Part shown: one piece after another, positions 36,201 through 46,700 of the stretch | Layout: every line of letters begins with the position of its first letter | Numbering within the stretch: the stretch's first letter is position 1 | Assembly (NCBI RefSeq): GCF_036711975.1 | Contig: NC_091972.1 | Coordinates: 34,911,001 to 34,975,000 of the forward strand | Length of the DNA stretch: 64,000 nucleotides | Direction: 5' to 3' | Origin: Onthophagus taurus | Taxonomy: Eukaryota > Arthropoda > Insecta > Coleoptera > Scarabaeidae | Program-made: the position numbers and the translations under genes | The notes under the pieces: generated by a model | The model's database searches: none | Told to the model about the DNA's origin: nothing | What the model saw: only the letters and a program-made list of their open reading frames with translations

Positions 36201-39200
36201 GGGTTTGACGCCAAGATAGGCAAGGGAGAAGAAGGAGTGTTTGTTGGACCTCATGGGTTGGGCAAGAGAAACGAACGTGGAGACTGATTAGCAATGTTTG
36301 CTACAGACAAAATGGTAATACTCAATACTTTCTTTAAACTACCACCGAGAAGGTAATACACGTGGAGATCCCCACTAGACTCCAAGGAACATATAGTTAG
36401 AAATCAGATGGACTATATACTAGTCTATAAGAAATACCAGAACTATTTTATATCTATAAAAACTCATCTTGGAGCTGATATAGCGTCGGACCACACTTCC
36501 GTAGTTGATACACTAAGCCTAAAACTAAAAAGGATATACCAGGAATAAAAAGGATAAACCAGGAAGCACGATGAAATATGCGATCTCGAAGGCAGACACT
36601 ACTTAGAAGAACACACACAAGTGAAAAATTCATAAAACTAGACAAAAACTTGAGACGAAAAACATAGATGACAGATAAAATTCTAGAAATGGTAGAACAA
36701 AGAAGATTCGCGAAAGGTATACCTAAGTATTTGGAGATCCACAGGTAAATGCAACGAAAGATTAAGGAAGCTACAGAACCGAAAACAGGCCCTACAGACA
36801 AAAAAGTTTTAATATCTATAAGAAGTTAAAGAAACAGCTGTTCTGCTCATACCGAGAACAATATATGTTAGAACTAAGTTGACTAACAATCACGGAAAAA
36901 TAATCATAGACAAAATAAAGACATGGGTCACCTATGTCGCTGAATAGATAAATCAGGACCTGGTATTACTGCTGAAGAAGTACAATCTGTATGTAATATA
37001 ACCAATGAAAGAGGGCAACGCTCCGCGGTTCAGATAACCTTAGATCGGAAATTTTAAAGCTTCTTGACGAACATAATTATACAGATGGCAAATATTAGTG
37101 GTGGAATCCGGAAACTATTCGGTATCCGGCCCTTTTTGAAAATCCGGATAGTTAACCAAATATCCGGGTTTAGTCGGATATTAAAAACCTATTAGTACTC
37201 CAGCATTCACAGAGATTAGTATCTTCTGTAGGTCTTGGACACTGCAGATAATAATCAAGTTCAACCTCAATAGGACTTTTTTTAATTTAATTCAACTTTA
37301 TTTATTTCAAGTTCGTGAATTATTAATACAATATGTGACTAAATCTCTTGTTGCAGTTTCTTCTAGTCTTCTTCTGTTCGCTTGTAATTCATCATCATAT
37401 TTATTACTAACAGCAAGTCTTTCCAATAAAAGCCATCTTCTTGCTTCGTTTGTTAAATCTGCATTAAGAAGGTTTATTTTGTATCTTGGATAAGTTGACA
37501 TATCTTATCAGCTTTCTGAATAATTTCAGAAATGCACGAGAAATTATAGCCATAATGGCCGGATAGATATGCCGGATGATTTTGCGAAAAGCGAGATACC
37601 GGATGTCCCGCTTTTCGCAAAATCACCATCCGTTTCATCACTAGCAAATATGTTCAATTCCATCTACGAAACTGGCGAAATATAGGAGTAGTTGGTGTCA
37701 GAATTCGTCTGGATACGTAAAAAGTCAGGGGCAAAGAGATGTGTTGATTTCTCATGACGTGCTAGGTATTCAAGTTTTCTACGTTTGATGGTATACACGA
37801 TTTCCGATTCCTTATTCATTCTTTGTGGCACTTCCCTGTTCGTCATGGTATTTTGAGCATTCATCTATACAGCCACATCTCAAAACCTTTCTCCGTTTTT
37901 TAGTTGTAGATTTTGTCACGGTCCAGGATTTCATATCATATAATAAGACATAGCATTTTAGATATCTTACTTTTGTTTCGAGGGATATGTTGTGACACAG
38001 TACTCGGTTACCTGGGAACTTCCATCAAGTGTTTCGTCAACTACTACTCCTTCAAGTGCTTCATTAAAGATTCTTTTTGAGTACATATTGAATATTAACG
38101 GCGACAGAATACAGTCTTGTCCAACTCCACACAATATATTCACTTTCTCTGTTGGTTTTTCAAGTATTATGCACGCAGTCTGGTTCCAGTAGAGGTTTGA
38201 AATTATTTTGAGGTCTTTGACATCCAAGTTGGCATCATAAAAATACTGATCATCTCCTCGTGATGTTGATCTCGATCGAACGCTTTTTTGTAATCTATTA
38301 GATACGCGTATCCGTCAGAAATCAGAATTCCCGTCAGAATTTACGTCTCAACACCTTTGGATTAGGACTTGAGCACCAAAAAATGCTGCTCTAATGCTGT
38401 CCGCGTTCATGAGCCCGAATTGAGTGTTTGATATCTGTTCTTTGCATCTTTTGTATATTCTTTTGTGAATTATTTTAAGAAACATCTTCAGCTTCTGATT
38501 GTAACCACTTTTCCAGGATATTTCCAGAGAGACTTTGTTAAAAATTTCTATGATCCAGGTATTTCTTCTTTGTCTAGTAGTTCTAAGAATTCAGCCTCTA
38601 TGTTATTATTATTTATATATATTATTTGGTCCAACTACTTTTCTATTTTTTATTTATTTCATTACTGTCTCTACTTCAGGGTTCAGTATGTTGGGGCCCA
38701 TTAGTACTTCTGAGGCTAGGTAATGGACTTCCGGTCTTTGACCTTGGAAAGTAGACTCCAGATATAATTTCCACTCGTTTTTAATATCTTATTTGTCTAT
38801 AATTTATTTCTCATTTGAGTCCATGATCCTTTATTTTCTTTAAGTATTCTTATTACCTTCATCAGATTTAAAATATTATCTGTCATCCATGACTTCTTTT
38901 CCATTATACTGATGACCCTGAGTAGAACAGTATGTTCACTATGATGTTCTTCATCAGTGCGTCCTTCAGACCATCTCATTCTGCTTATGCCCATTATATC
39001 GATGTTCCATCTTTTCATTTCATAAATTGGGTTGTCTATTTTTCCTCTTCTTGTCATAATCTTAACATTCCAGGTACATATCTTTACAGTGTGTGGTTGG
39101 GATGTTTCATTTTCATGGACGCTCGATTTCACTAGGATTTCACGAACTTCGTAGGATCTTTAATGTAGTGGTTGTTCTCTGCCTTCCACATTATTCGTCT

Positions 39201-41251
39201 GTCTTCTACTGGTTTCTCGAATTCCTGAGCAAAAGAGTGTCATTCTCCTGTTAGTTCCTCTACCTAAAACTGTTAACTAATAAGAGAGGACTGCTTATAC
39301 CGGCATATCTAGTGGGAACGTCATGTCAGCCTAAAAGTTTGAGACAAGTTTGGGAGGCACAGATACAGATGAGAAGAGGAAGAGGACGACTGAAGGAGAC
39401 CTGGGAGGGTGTGATTGGAAAGATTCTTGAAAAGTGGGGCAAATCATAGACAGATGCAAAAGAACTGGCGCTGCAGAAAGGCGAATGGAACAGATTTGTC
39501 TGTATGTACTGAACCCCATATAACAAAAGGTATAAATGGCTGATTATATATATAGAAATTAAGTAATGAAAACTAAGAAAAGGAAGAGAAATACTGTTCT
39601 TTCCTTCGTTGTGTGAACGCAGGTAAGTCTTCTATTAAATTATAATCATGAAAAAATCATTGAGACATTATCATTTCAACGTTTGAAGAAAAAATACTCA
39701 AATTCACACAAAATATAACTCACCTTGAATTGTGTATTCATCAAATAACCTCAAATTTAATTTATCCAATGTACAAATGGTTAGTAAAGATATCATAAAC
39801 TGCTTTAAATTAATTGGATCATATAACAATATTGATAATTTATGATTTTTAAATAATTTTAAATACCCACAAAGTAGATTTAATTGGCATAACTTTTTAT
39901 CATCATCAACACTATGAAAAATCGAAGGGATTTCGTTCATAGTTTCAAACAAATTTTCTTCAAGATGATCAAAAAGCTTTTCATAAAAATCTTGGTCGCT
40001 TGTCTTTAAAATAAGTAAAAAATCTAAAGCTTTTCGAGAAATATTTGAGACATCTTGATTGGAATCTTCAGAAAGTTTAATTAAAGCTTCGAAAATTTTC
40101 GTTGATGTTATTGGAATTGATCTTAACACATAAATATCAAATTTCTTTTTAAATAATCATTAGTAAACAAAGAAAACTTACGAATAGCATTTTGTAACAA
40201 TTTTATGGCAAGTTAATCCAAATTCTAATCGAATTCTTTCATCATCATGATAACATATTTTTAAGATTTTGTTGAAAACCTTAACTAATTGGTTATCGGT
40301 GTTAATAAACCAGTTAATATCACGTGAAGATGAGTTATTTTGCATTAATAAACAAAAAAAGTTACCAAGACAATTAATAGCAGCCTAAAAATGTTTTAAT
40401 TAATTGATGGAGGAAATAATTTTTAAAAATGTGCTTACACAAATTACTTTATGCCCAGATTTTTGTTCTTCTAATGTTATATCACTTAAAACTTTGGTGA
40501 TTAATGGGAAAAATTTCATAAATAAATCAGCTGATATTTTTAAAATTGTTGGATCATTATGAGTAATTTTAGCTATACTCATTATACATTTAATTGCTGC
40601 TATTCTGGAATTAAAAATAAATGATTAAGAAAACTTAGTTATTAAATAAACAAATTTAAACCTTAAACTTTTAAGTTTTTCCAATTGAGCCATTTTTAAA
40701 CAAACATAAACCATATTAGCAAAAACCATGAGAAATGTTTCACTGCTATAAACATTTCGAACAACTTCATCGATGATTGAACCATGTAAACTTGCAATAC
40801 AATTCACCACAATTAATTTGTACTCTTCTGGACAATCTTTTACTGCATAAAATAAAAATTAGAAATTAATTAATTGATTTTAAATAAACCTACATGTGTT
40901 ATCTTTTCCTGGATCATAAATTTCAAATAACAATGTTCCTGCAATATTTTTATACACATTTACATTATCCACTTCAGATTTTTGTAAGAGAACATCTAAA
41001 TTAAAAATTAAATTTTCTCTTAGAACTGGCTTGACTGTAGACGACTTATTTGGGTTTAAGTGTATGAAAAATGCCCCTAAAATATTTTTAGAATGGATTT
41101 TAACGATGTCTTTGGGTAGACCTGCTAAAATTTCACTCAAATCTTTTAAATTAATCAACAATAATCGATCATTTTCCGCATTAATGATTAAATTTGTTGT
41201 TAAGTGTTTTAAAAGTTTTGTTTCTTCTATATAATTATTCTTTAAATCCAT
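27275..41251 (-). CDS. Tti1: TELO2-interacting protein 1 homolog (TTT complex)
   Basis: Seven minus-strand exons join in phase: 41251-40894, 40842-40662, 40604-40439, 40384-40182, 40121-39724, 33963-32688 and 27629-27275 (2937 nt, 978 residues; human 1089). TTI1 is a HEAT-repeat scaffold that with TELO2 and TTI2 forms the TTT complex, an Hsp90 cochaperone for PIKK kinases such as mTOR, ATM, ATR and DNA-PK. Matching blocks include LLCGYLKLFKNHKLS in exon 5, IQICLQLEGVGKICL and DLINQNSDYFSYHVTRKLKH in exon 6, and YLSNKQPVLLQNLTVQFFKTM in exon 7. Introns 5 and 6 are 5.8 and 5.1 kb and full of transposons; the other four are 51-60 bp. The first exon and promoter are repeated twice upstream (41592-43215). 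The assignment is firm; the last exon is far from the rest but fits the family C-terminus and the reading phase. Confidence 0.93.
27630..27920. other. TTI1 intron 6, 3' part, unassigned
   Basis: AT-rich intron sequence with no recognisable element. A GGGTTCAAATCCG string near 27772 is not part of a tRNA. Confidence 0.4.
27925..28625 (+). mobile_element. 3' half of a GERFHQDI-type transposase-like gene
   Basis: The plus strand, over several frames, reads AVLLCNGTIFQS, TYESMASLLEAIK, SGLTKYCCLLCLRDSRDTKN, APLVKPDKIIFPPLDIKLGL, EQFPKLSEAKLK, TKLTNSELA and ERFHQDILKMEHRYQDRWN-like sequence. This order matches a multicopy transposase-like gene family of arthropods that I recognise by the FHQDI motif but cannot place in a named superfamily. 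An internal deletion lies between about 28450 and 28465. The 197-codon minus-strand frame at 28172-28765 is its shadow. Confidence 0.6.
28626..29200. other. Unassigned intron segment with (AG)n microsatellite
   Basis: Nothing recognisable except a short AG dinucleotide run at about 29070-29087. Confidence 0.4.
29205..30150 (-). mobile_element. 5'-truncated CR1-like LINE
   Basis: The frame 30007-29471 encodes NLGVIMDN-type RT C-terminus (MGVIMDNSFRYNEQISLLMR, AYASLRALYPHRRSIL, CDSLVLSHFVYCAPLY, RIQRVQNACLRFVFDIRKY). Sequence upstream to about 30145 adds KYNLHLNPSKSQAILF. The 3' UTR runs to about 29205 and ends in AATAAAACAATAATATT-rich sequence. It is the best preserved of three related fragments. 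Confidence 0.75.
30180..30850 (-). other. Unassigned, possibly transposon-derived coding relic
   Basis: A 65-codon minus-strand frame (30676-30479) and its continuation give charged, non-repetitive sequence (TDSIINKILPSISSEDRLIW). No family is recognised. The rest is AT-rich. Confidence 0.3.
30850..31310 (-). mobile_element. Heavily decayed LINE RT fragment
   Basis: The minus strand shows AYLLDW, YGVFQGS and VGYVDD in order, weak counterparts of the RT boxes YGxPQGS and GFADD, and then KELDVLERS. Stops are frequent. Confidence 0.45.
31710..32285 (-). mobile_element. 5' half of a GERFHQDI-type transposase-like gene
   Basis: Minus-strand reading gives DLVRDLKPSNVQAELL near 32090, FVQYFDM, MCVCRNINGLMM, QHNP, ECRLFIYFSK near 31935, then KAVLL, YESMASLL, DLKVVELLTGLQSGFTKYCC and LWDSRDTKN to 31715. 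Stops and frameshifts are present. The last ~200 bp is an inverted copy of 27940-28190, because both are the same coding segment of the same family in opposite orientation. Confidence 0.6.
32286..32687. other. TTI1 intron 6, 5' part, unassigned
   Basis: AT-rich intron DNA with nothing recognisable before the donor at 32687. Confidence 0.4.
34082..35527 (+). mobile_element. Tc1-like DD34E transposon, inactive
   Basis: Inverted repeats of about 55 bp (TTCAAACTGGAATAACTTTT at the left, its complement at about 35484) flank a transposase gene beginning MPSSLAEVAQAVALVEDGRD at 34494. Later blocks are LRSQRPATGPQLL, VLFSDESRFRLYSPD, LFMHDNSRSHTARVV and ARSPDLNPIEHMWD. All three catalytic acidic residues are readable (SDES, HDNS, and Glu of PIEHMW, spaced 34 residues from the second Asp). 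An in-frame stop after FARHH, frameshifts and a Trp-to-stop near 35032 disable it. The right end extends to an ACACTCAGCGGCAT terminus; the left terminus beyond the inner repeat is lost. Confidence 0.85.
35640..37065 (+). mobile_element. RTE-like LINE endonuclease relic
   Basis: Plus-strand pieces in order: VLGI-EMKWSGS near 35905, HGVGIIVYVTNSVAISERV near 35985, FDAKIGKGEEGVFVGPHGLG near 36207, AMFATDKMVILNTFFKLPPR near 36290, YTWRSPLDSKEHIVRNQMDY near 36357 and GADIASDHTSVV near 36475. This is the apurinic endonuclease domain of an RTE-group element. Frameshifts and stops are numerous, and no RT follows. Confidence 0.7.
37080..37640. mobile_element. Non-autonomous element rich in TCCGGAT motifs
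   Basis: The left part repeats ATCCGGA/TCCGG-type motifs (37107-37180), the right part repeats CCGGAT (37557-37605). A 16-bp perfect inverted pair GATTTTGCGAAAAGCG lies at 37578-37593 and 37609-37624. A 64-codon minus frame between them (37501-37307) has no recognised family. The element class is unknown; hAT-like is possible from the CATCACTAGCAAAT right edge. Confidence 0.4.
37640..39140 (-). mobile_element. RTE-like LINE with internal deletion
   Basis: On the minus strand, the start of an endonuclease (TVKICTWNVKIMTRRGKID, IYEMKRWNIDIMGISRMRWS) lies at 39135-38940. It then jumps to ILNLMK sequence. RT sequence follows at 38227-37967 (DLKIISNLYWNQTACI, CGVGQDCILSPLIFNMYS), then the C-terminal IVYTIKRRKLEYLARH at 37800-37740. 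The 5' and 3' thirds are present while the middle is deleted and frameshifted. Confidence 0.7.
39290..39530 (+). mobile_element. LINE C-terminal tail fragment
   Basis: The plus strand reads RRGRGRLKETWEGVIGKILE, DAKELALQKGEWNRFV, the terminal block of RTE-like polyproteins (GRPxxTWE...A...W). The minus-strand frames here are shadows. Confidence 0.5.
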
Positions 41252-41293
41252 ATTATTCAGGTAAAATATTTACTATTTGAATTATTAAAATTA

Positions 41294-41309
41294 TTTTGAG
41301 GTTAGGTTA
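41294..41309 (-). promoter_or_regulatory. TTTTGAGGTTAGGTTA motif upstream of TTI1
   Basis: The motif lies 43-58 bp before the TTI1 start codon and is repeated at 42120 and 42947 with the duplicated units. A second TTAGGTTAG follows within 12 bp. Related motifs precede the starts of WDR20, DSCC1 and RABIF in this window, suggesting a core-promoter or initiator-linked element. Confidence 0.45.
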
Positions 41310-41591
41310 AAAAAATGTTAGGTTAGATGTGACGAGTTCTCATTTTTGTCGATGGATGGCGTTAAAAAATATGAAATATAAATAATAAATACTTTTTTAA
41401 ATTTGTTATTAACAAATTACTTGTTTCAGATAGTTATAGAAGTAATTGTGTAGTAGATTTTTAAACTAGTTTTTATAAAAAGACATTCCATCAAATAATA
41501 AGATAGGTTATGCAATTTTAAATTGAACTATTAGCCTTGTTTATAGATATAAATCTATAAATAAGGCTATATCTATAAACATGTATATAAC

Positions 41592-42077
41592 TTCATCAAT
41601 GATTGAACCATGTAAACTTGCAATACAATTCACCACAATTAATTTTTACTCTTCCGGACAATCTTTTACTGCATAAAATAAAAATTAGAAATTAATTAAT
41701 TGATTTTAAATAAACCTACATGTGTTATCTTTTCCTGGATCATAAATTTCAAATAACAATGTTCCTGCAATATTTTTATACACATTTACATTATCCACTT
41801 CGGATTTTTGTAAGAGAACATCTAAATTAAAAATTAAATTTTCTCTTAGAACTGACTTGACTGTAGACGACTTATTTGGGTTTAAGTGTATGAAAAATGC
41901 CCCTAAAATATTTTTAGAATGGATTTTAACGATTTCTTTGGGTAGAGCTGCTAAAATTTCACTCAAATCTTTTAAATTAATCAACAATAATCGATCATTT
42001 TCCGCATTAATGATTAAATTTGTTGTTAAGTGTTTTAAAAGTTTTGTTTCTTCTATATAATTATTCTTTAAATCCAT
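41592..42077 (-). pseudogene. TTI1 exon 1-2 duplicate, copy 2
   Basis: Exon 1 (42077-41720) is fully open and differs from the functional copy by only three residues (G to A, D to E, P to S), with an intact GT donor. The attached start of exon 2 has a TAC-to-TAA change in the EEYK codons, so that part would terminate translation. Exon 1 of this copy could still splice to the true exon 2 at 40842 by skipping, giving an alternative first exon. Whether it is transcribed is unknown. Confidence 0.85.
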
Positions 42078-42417
42078 ATTATTCAGGTAAAATATTTACT
42101 ATTTGAATTATTAAAATTATTTTGAGGTTAGGTTAAAAAAATGTTAGGTTAGATGTGACGAGTTCTCATTTTTGTCGATGGATGGCGTTAAAAAATATGA
42201 AATATAAATAATAAATACTTTTTTAAATTTGTTATTAACAAATTACTTGTTTCAGATAGTTATAGAAGTAATTTTGTACTCTGTTTTTAAACTAGTTTTT
42301 ATAAAAAGACATTCCATCAAATAATAAGCTAGGTTATGCAAGTTCAAATTGAACTATTAGCCTTGTTTATAGATATAAATCTATAAATAAGGCTATATCT
42401 ATAAACATGTATATAAC

Positions 42418-42904
42418 TTCATCGATGATTGAACCATGTAAAGTTGTAATACAATTCACCACAATTAATTTGTACTCTTCTGGATAATCTTTTACTGCAT
42501 AAAACAAATACTAGAAATTAATTAATTGATTTTAAATAAACCTACATGTGTTATCTTTTCCTGGATCATAAATTTCAAATAATAATGTCTCCACAATATT
42601 TTTATACACATTTACATTATCCACTTCTGATTTTTGTAAGAGAACATCTAAATTAAAAATTAAATTTTCTCTTAGAACTGGCTTGATTGTAGACAACTTA
42701 TTTGGGTTTAAGTGTATGAAAAATGCCCCTAAAATGTTTTTAGAATGGATTTTAACGATTTCTTTGGGTAGAGCTGCTAAAATTTCACTCAATTCTTTTA
42801 ATTTAATTTAACAATAATCGATCATTTTCCGCATTAATGATTAAATTTGTTGTTAAGTATTTTAAACGTTTTGTTTCTTCTATATAATTATTCTTTAAAT
42901 CCAT
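42418..42904 (-). pseudogene. TTI1 exon 1-2 duplicate, copy 3
   Basis: Start codon at 42904. A one-base insertion after RLLL (near 42810) shifts the frame into a stop, and several substitutions follow (TVKPV to TIKPV, AGTLL to VETLL). The exon 2 stub has no stop. It is more diverged than copy 2, so it is probably the older duplicate or less constrained. Confidence 0.85.
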
Positions 42905-43215
42905 GTTATTCAGATAAAATATTTACTATTTGAATTATTAAAATTATTTTGAGGTTAGGTTAAAAAAATGTTAGGTTAAATGTGACGCGTTCTCATTTTT
43001 GTCAATAGATGGCGTTAAAAAATATGAAATATAAATAATAAAGTACTTTTTTAAATTTGTTATTAACAAATTACTTGTTTCAGATAGTTATAGAAGTAAT
43101 TTTGTTAGTCCGTTTGTAAACAACTTTTTATAAAACCACATTCCATCAAATAGCAAGTTAGGTTATGCATATTCAAATTGAACTATTAGCGCTATTAGCC
43201 TTGTTTATAGAATAA

Positions 43216-43781
43216 ACAATTAAAAAAAAAATTAATTTAAAGTTTATTTATATATACATTTTAATGTTTAATGAATTTCCCACTACTTTCCAATCATTTT
43301 TAATAAATTCCTTTGTTTTATATTATAATATTTATAACGCTCCTCAAATTAGTTAGGTTTTCTTGGTATACAAAAAAAGAAATGCTTTTCTTTTGAAGTT
43401 TTATTTATTTAAAACTCATTTTACCACATTAAAGTCTTTATGTTTTAACAATATAAAAATATGTACATAATAGTAAGAAAATTACGCTTACTCTAAGATT
43501 ATAAATACAACAAACATTGAGAAAAAAAAATTAATCACAAATACAAAAAAATTGATAATATCGTCTTAGCGCTCAAGGAATATCTACGAATACAATTTAC
43601 TTGGTTTGACGTTGCGTGATTTTTATAATTAATTTATCCGTCTTATAATTATTCTTACAACCTTTACAAATTCCTGAATTTTTATTTGAACAATATACAA
43701 AAACATCATTCCGTTTAAATGGTTAAAACAAAAATTGAGGCACTAATTAGATCCATAACCCATCATTTTTGTTTTCTATAA
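43216..43781. other. PEX13 3' flank / spacer to TTI1 repeats
   Basis: AT-rich sequence that must contain the PEX13 3' UTR on the minus strand. No other gene is seen. Confidence 0.4.
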
Positions 43782-46700
43782 CTAAGTATCTTTAGATTTA
43801 TCATCCAATTCAACCGTTTCATTAATACCATCCTTGACTAATTCGCCTAAATTAGTTTTTTCCTCTACCAAAATCTTTTTACTTTCTTCTTCTTGTTTTG
43901 CTTTAAACGCAGCCGGATCTAAACTTTCAATCAACGCCGAATTTGATGACGCTTCCGGTTCAATAAATTGGGTTCCACCAAAACTAACGCTTTTCGGTTT
44001 ATTACTACTTTCTGGAATCTGCGTCGTTTCTATGTTTTGCGCTGGAAAACTAACCGCAGGTATTGGTTTATTATTATTAACATTTTTCATTGTAACCAAA
44101 TAATTTAGTGGGACAACTCCCGATCTTCCGTTGCATGTCGCAAACGCCCATCCGGTGTTGTACAGTCTCATTTCTTCTTGGATGTGTTTTGGAGCCAAGA
44201 GAACTTCGTCATTTGTGTTTATGGTAAGTTCGTTTTGTGATGTTGCTACAAAATCAAAAGCTGCCTTTGCTCGGATTCCTGCTGATTTCCATTTTTCTGG
44301 ATCACATTTATCTAGAAAATAGAAAGAAAAGTTTAAAGGTGGTTATAATTTAGTTAAAAAAAATAATATTTTTGATAATTAATGAAATAAGCACTTAAGT
44401 AACAAGTGTTTTCTTTATCAACTAACGATTTTCTTGTATTTATCTTATCTGTATCAATAGTTTCTTCTAAAATAGACATTTTAAAGTGTTTTTACACGTG
44501 TTTTTAAATTTCGTATGGTTTGTTTTGACATTTTATTATGTTTTTAATTAATTTCTGTCTCAATTGACTTAGTTAATAGTTGAGTTACGGTACTTGTACA
44601 AAGTTACTGTTATCATGGTATTCTGTTAAGTCTTCATTGAGGTTTTTTCACTCATAGAGATTATTTCGCAAATATGTTAAGAAGTTTTTTGGTTGCTCGC
44701 GAACTTGATACAGAAACTGCAAAAAATTAGGAAAGAGTAGAAAATGATGCATTTCAAAGAGTTGTCAGTTCTGCAATTAACAGAACTAATCAATTTTTCC
44801 CAAAACTCCTACTGAGAAATATGTATTTAATTCTATAGTTATTTCCTCAAAATGAAATGCTACTACAATGAACCAAGTATCAAGCTATTTTGATCACTCT
44901 TTCTATCATCGCATTCCAGTACTTCCTGCAACAGCATTAATTCGGACTATATCATTCCGTGGTGATTCGATTCACTTAATGATTGTCTTCATACTGGTCC
45001 GAAACTGCAAAATGTTTTGCTTACAACTAAACCAAAGATTGACAGCGATCGGTTTTAATGCGCATAAACAGATATTGAATCGGTCAGAATCACATGTTGT
45101 CATATTGCAATATTGCACAAAGACTCAATTAACTAAGAAATGTATTTGTTGCCTAGAAAATATTTGTAGTATTTTAATAACTATGATATGTATGATAGCT
45201 TCAAACAGACAAAATCATTATGGCTATTGATTTACAAGGTTTTATGAAGGCTTCTATTAATGCATTAAAAGAAGTTATTTAATATCTTAAAAAACAAAAG
45301 TTGCGGTATTAAAAACTGTTACTATTCTCGATCGCAGTGAAAATTATTGAAATCCACAAGCAATTCCAGTTCGCTATTATCAGGACGAGACACTCTGGTG
45401 GTCAAGGATTTCTTCATAGTCCATCAGCAGCATCATTAAATGCGAATCCAGACATACTGTCATTGCATGATAAGTTTTATCTCGGCTCTATTTATTTCGT
45501 TTTCGTTTACATATTTCACGCAAAAGTCGCGTTGTCCTTGCTTCACATCGATTTTGATCTTACAGTTCGTATTTCCATAACACCACGATCGGCGGCTTTA
45601 CCATTCTCTTCGAAACGGACTTTCTCTCAATTTAAAAGTGTTTCAAACTCAAACCGTTCACGGACTCAATATTATATGTGTAAATACTCGTTGAAATGTT
45701 TCTGCGGAGATTGCAAAGTAGTGCCACTATCCAAACTGTGGTTAAACAGCAAGCTCTTAAACAAGACGGTTAAGGATATAATTGATATTATCAAAATAAA
45801 AAAAGGACATCGCCTTGAAAATGATAATACCAGTTACAGTATTTCGCTCATGGCAGCTCAGATCATAATAATTACAAAGGTTCAAAATGAAATACATAGA
45901 CAAATTTGTGCTTTTAAATTGAATGCGTGTGATTCTGACTAATTAAAGCACTAGTCGAAAAGACCTTGGATAAGTCGTCTTCTTTTATCAACTGCTGCCA
46001 TACAGTTTACCCATTATTCCTCATGTATTATGAATTTCGTTCAAGAAACCTCCAACACTTACTATAAAAGTTCTGTTACTTCAAAAAAAAAAAAAATATT
46101 CTACTAGTTAGTCCAAACCATCCTGATTCAAAGCACTTTCGTTACGACTTATCCACTTCGATCTACTGGATACTTGTACTCCAAGCGACTACTTGAGGAT
46201 TGCACCTCACTTTTTTACAACTTCTCAATGTGATCAAAGGTCAATGATCTCAAAGTGATCTGAAGGTCACGAGAATGCTTCCCGTCTTTCACGTTGATAT
46301 TTTTTTGAAGAATTCTTCAAGATTCCATAGTTGACAGTTATTTGTAGTTTAGTAAACTTGCTCTTATGTCACCATCATTGGGAAATAAGTTATGTGGGAG
46401 GTGTTGTTAAGGTAGAAAGCTAACCTGAAGTTGGTTTCGCACGATGCTAAATGTCACGGGAGCGCCATGGAAGTGCCCACTGATTCACCGAGTCAGCATC
46501 ACGCTTCAACGTGTGGTCTGTTGACCGCTCCATTAGTTATTGTAAAGTAAGGTTACTAATTACAGGCACTCTTGAATCTGTTTTTAACATGGCCAGAAAG
46601 TTACGATGCAACATGGAATACATTAGCTCTAAGATGGTGAGATTGTCGATTCCATACAGTTTTATAATTATAAAGTTTCTTAATAGGATTTTGCAATGAA

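Larger units (their letters stand above)
40763..43215. repeat. Triplicated 826-bp unit: TTI1 promoter + exon 1 + intron 1 + start of exon 2
   Basis: The sequence AACTTCAT that begins the shared block in exon 2 recurs at 40763, 41589 and 42415, exactly 826 bp apart. The exon 1 start codons lie at 41251, 42077 and 42904 (the extra base in the last copy is a frameshift insertion). Each unit holds the first ~80 bp of exon 2, intron 1, exon 1 and about 340 bp upstream. Divergence between copies is a few percent. Copies 1 and 2 end in a palindrome (AGCCTTGTTTATAGAT with its near-inverse, 41533-41568 and 42359-42394); copy 3 has lost half of it. Confidence 0.95.

Noticed and set aside
41706-42792. 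Duplicated TTI1 exons as independent genes
   Set aside because: They contain only exon 1 and a stub of exon 2, one with a stop and one with a frameshift; they are partial duplicates.
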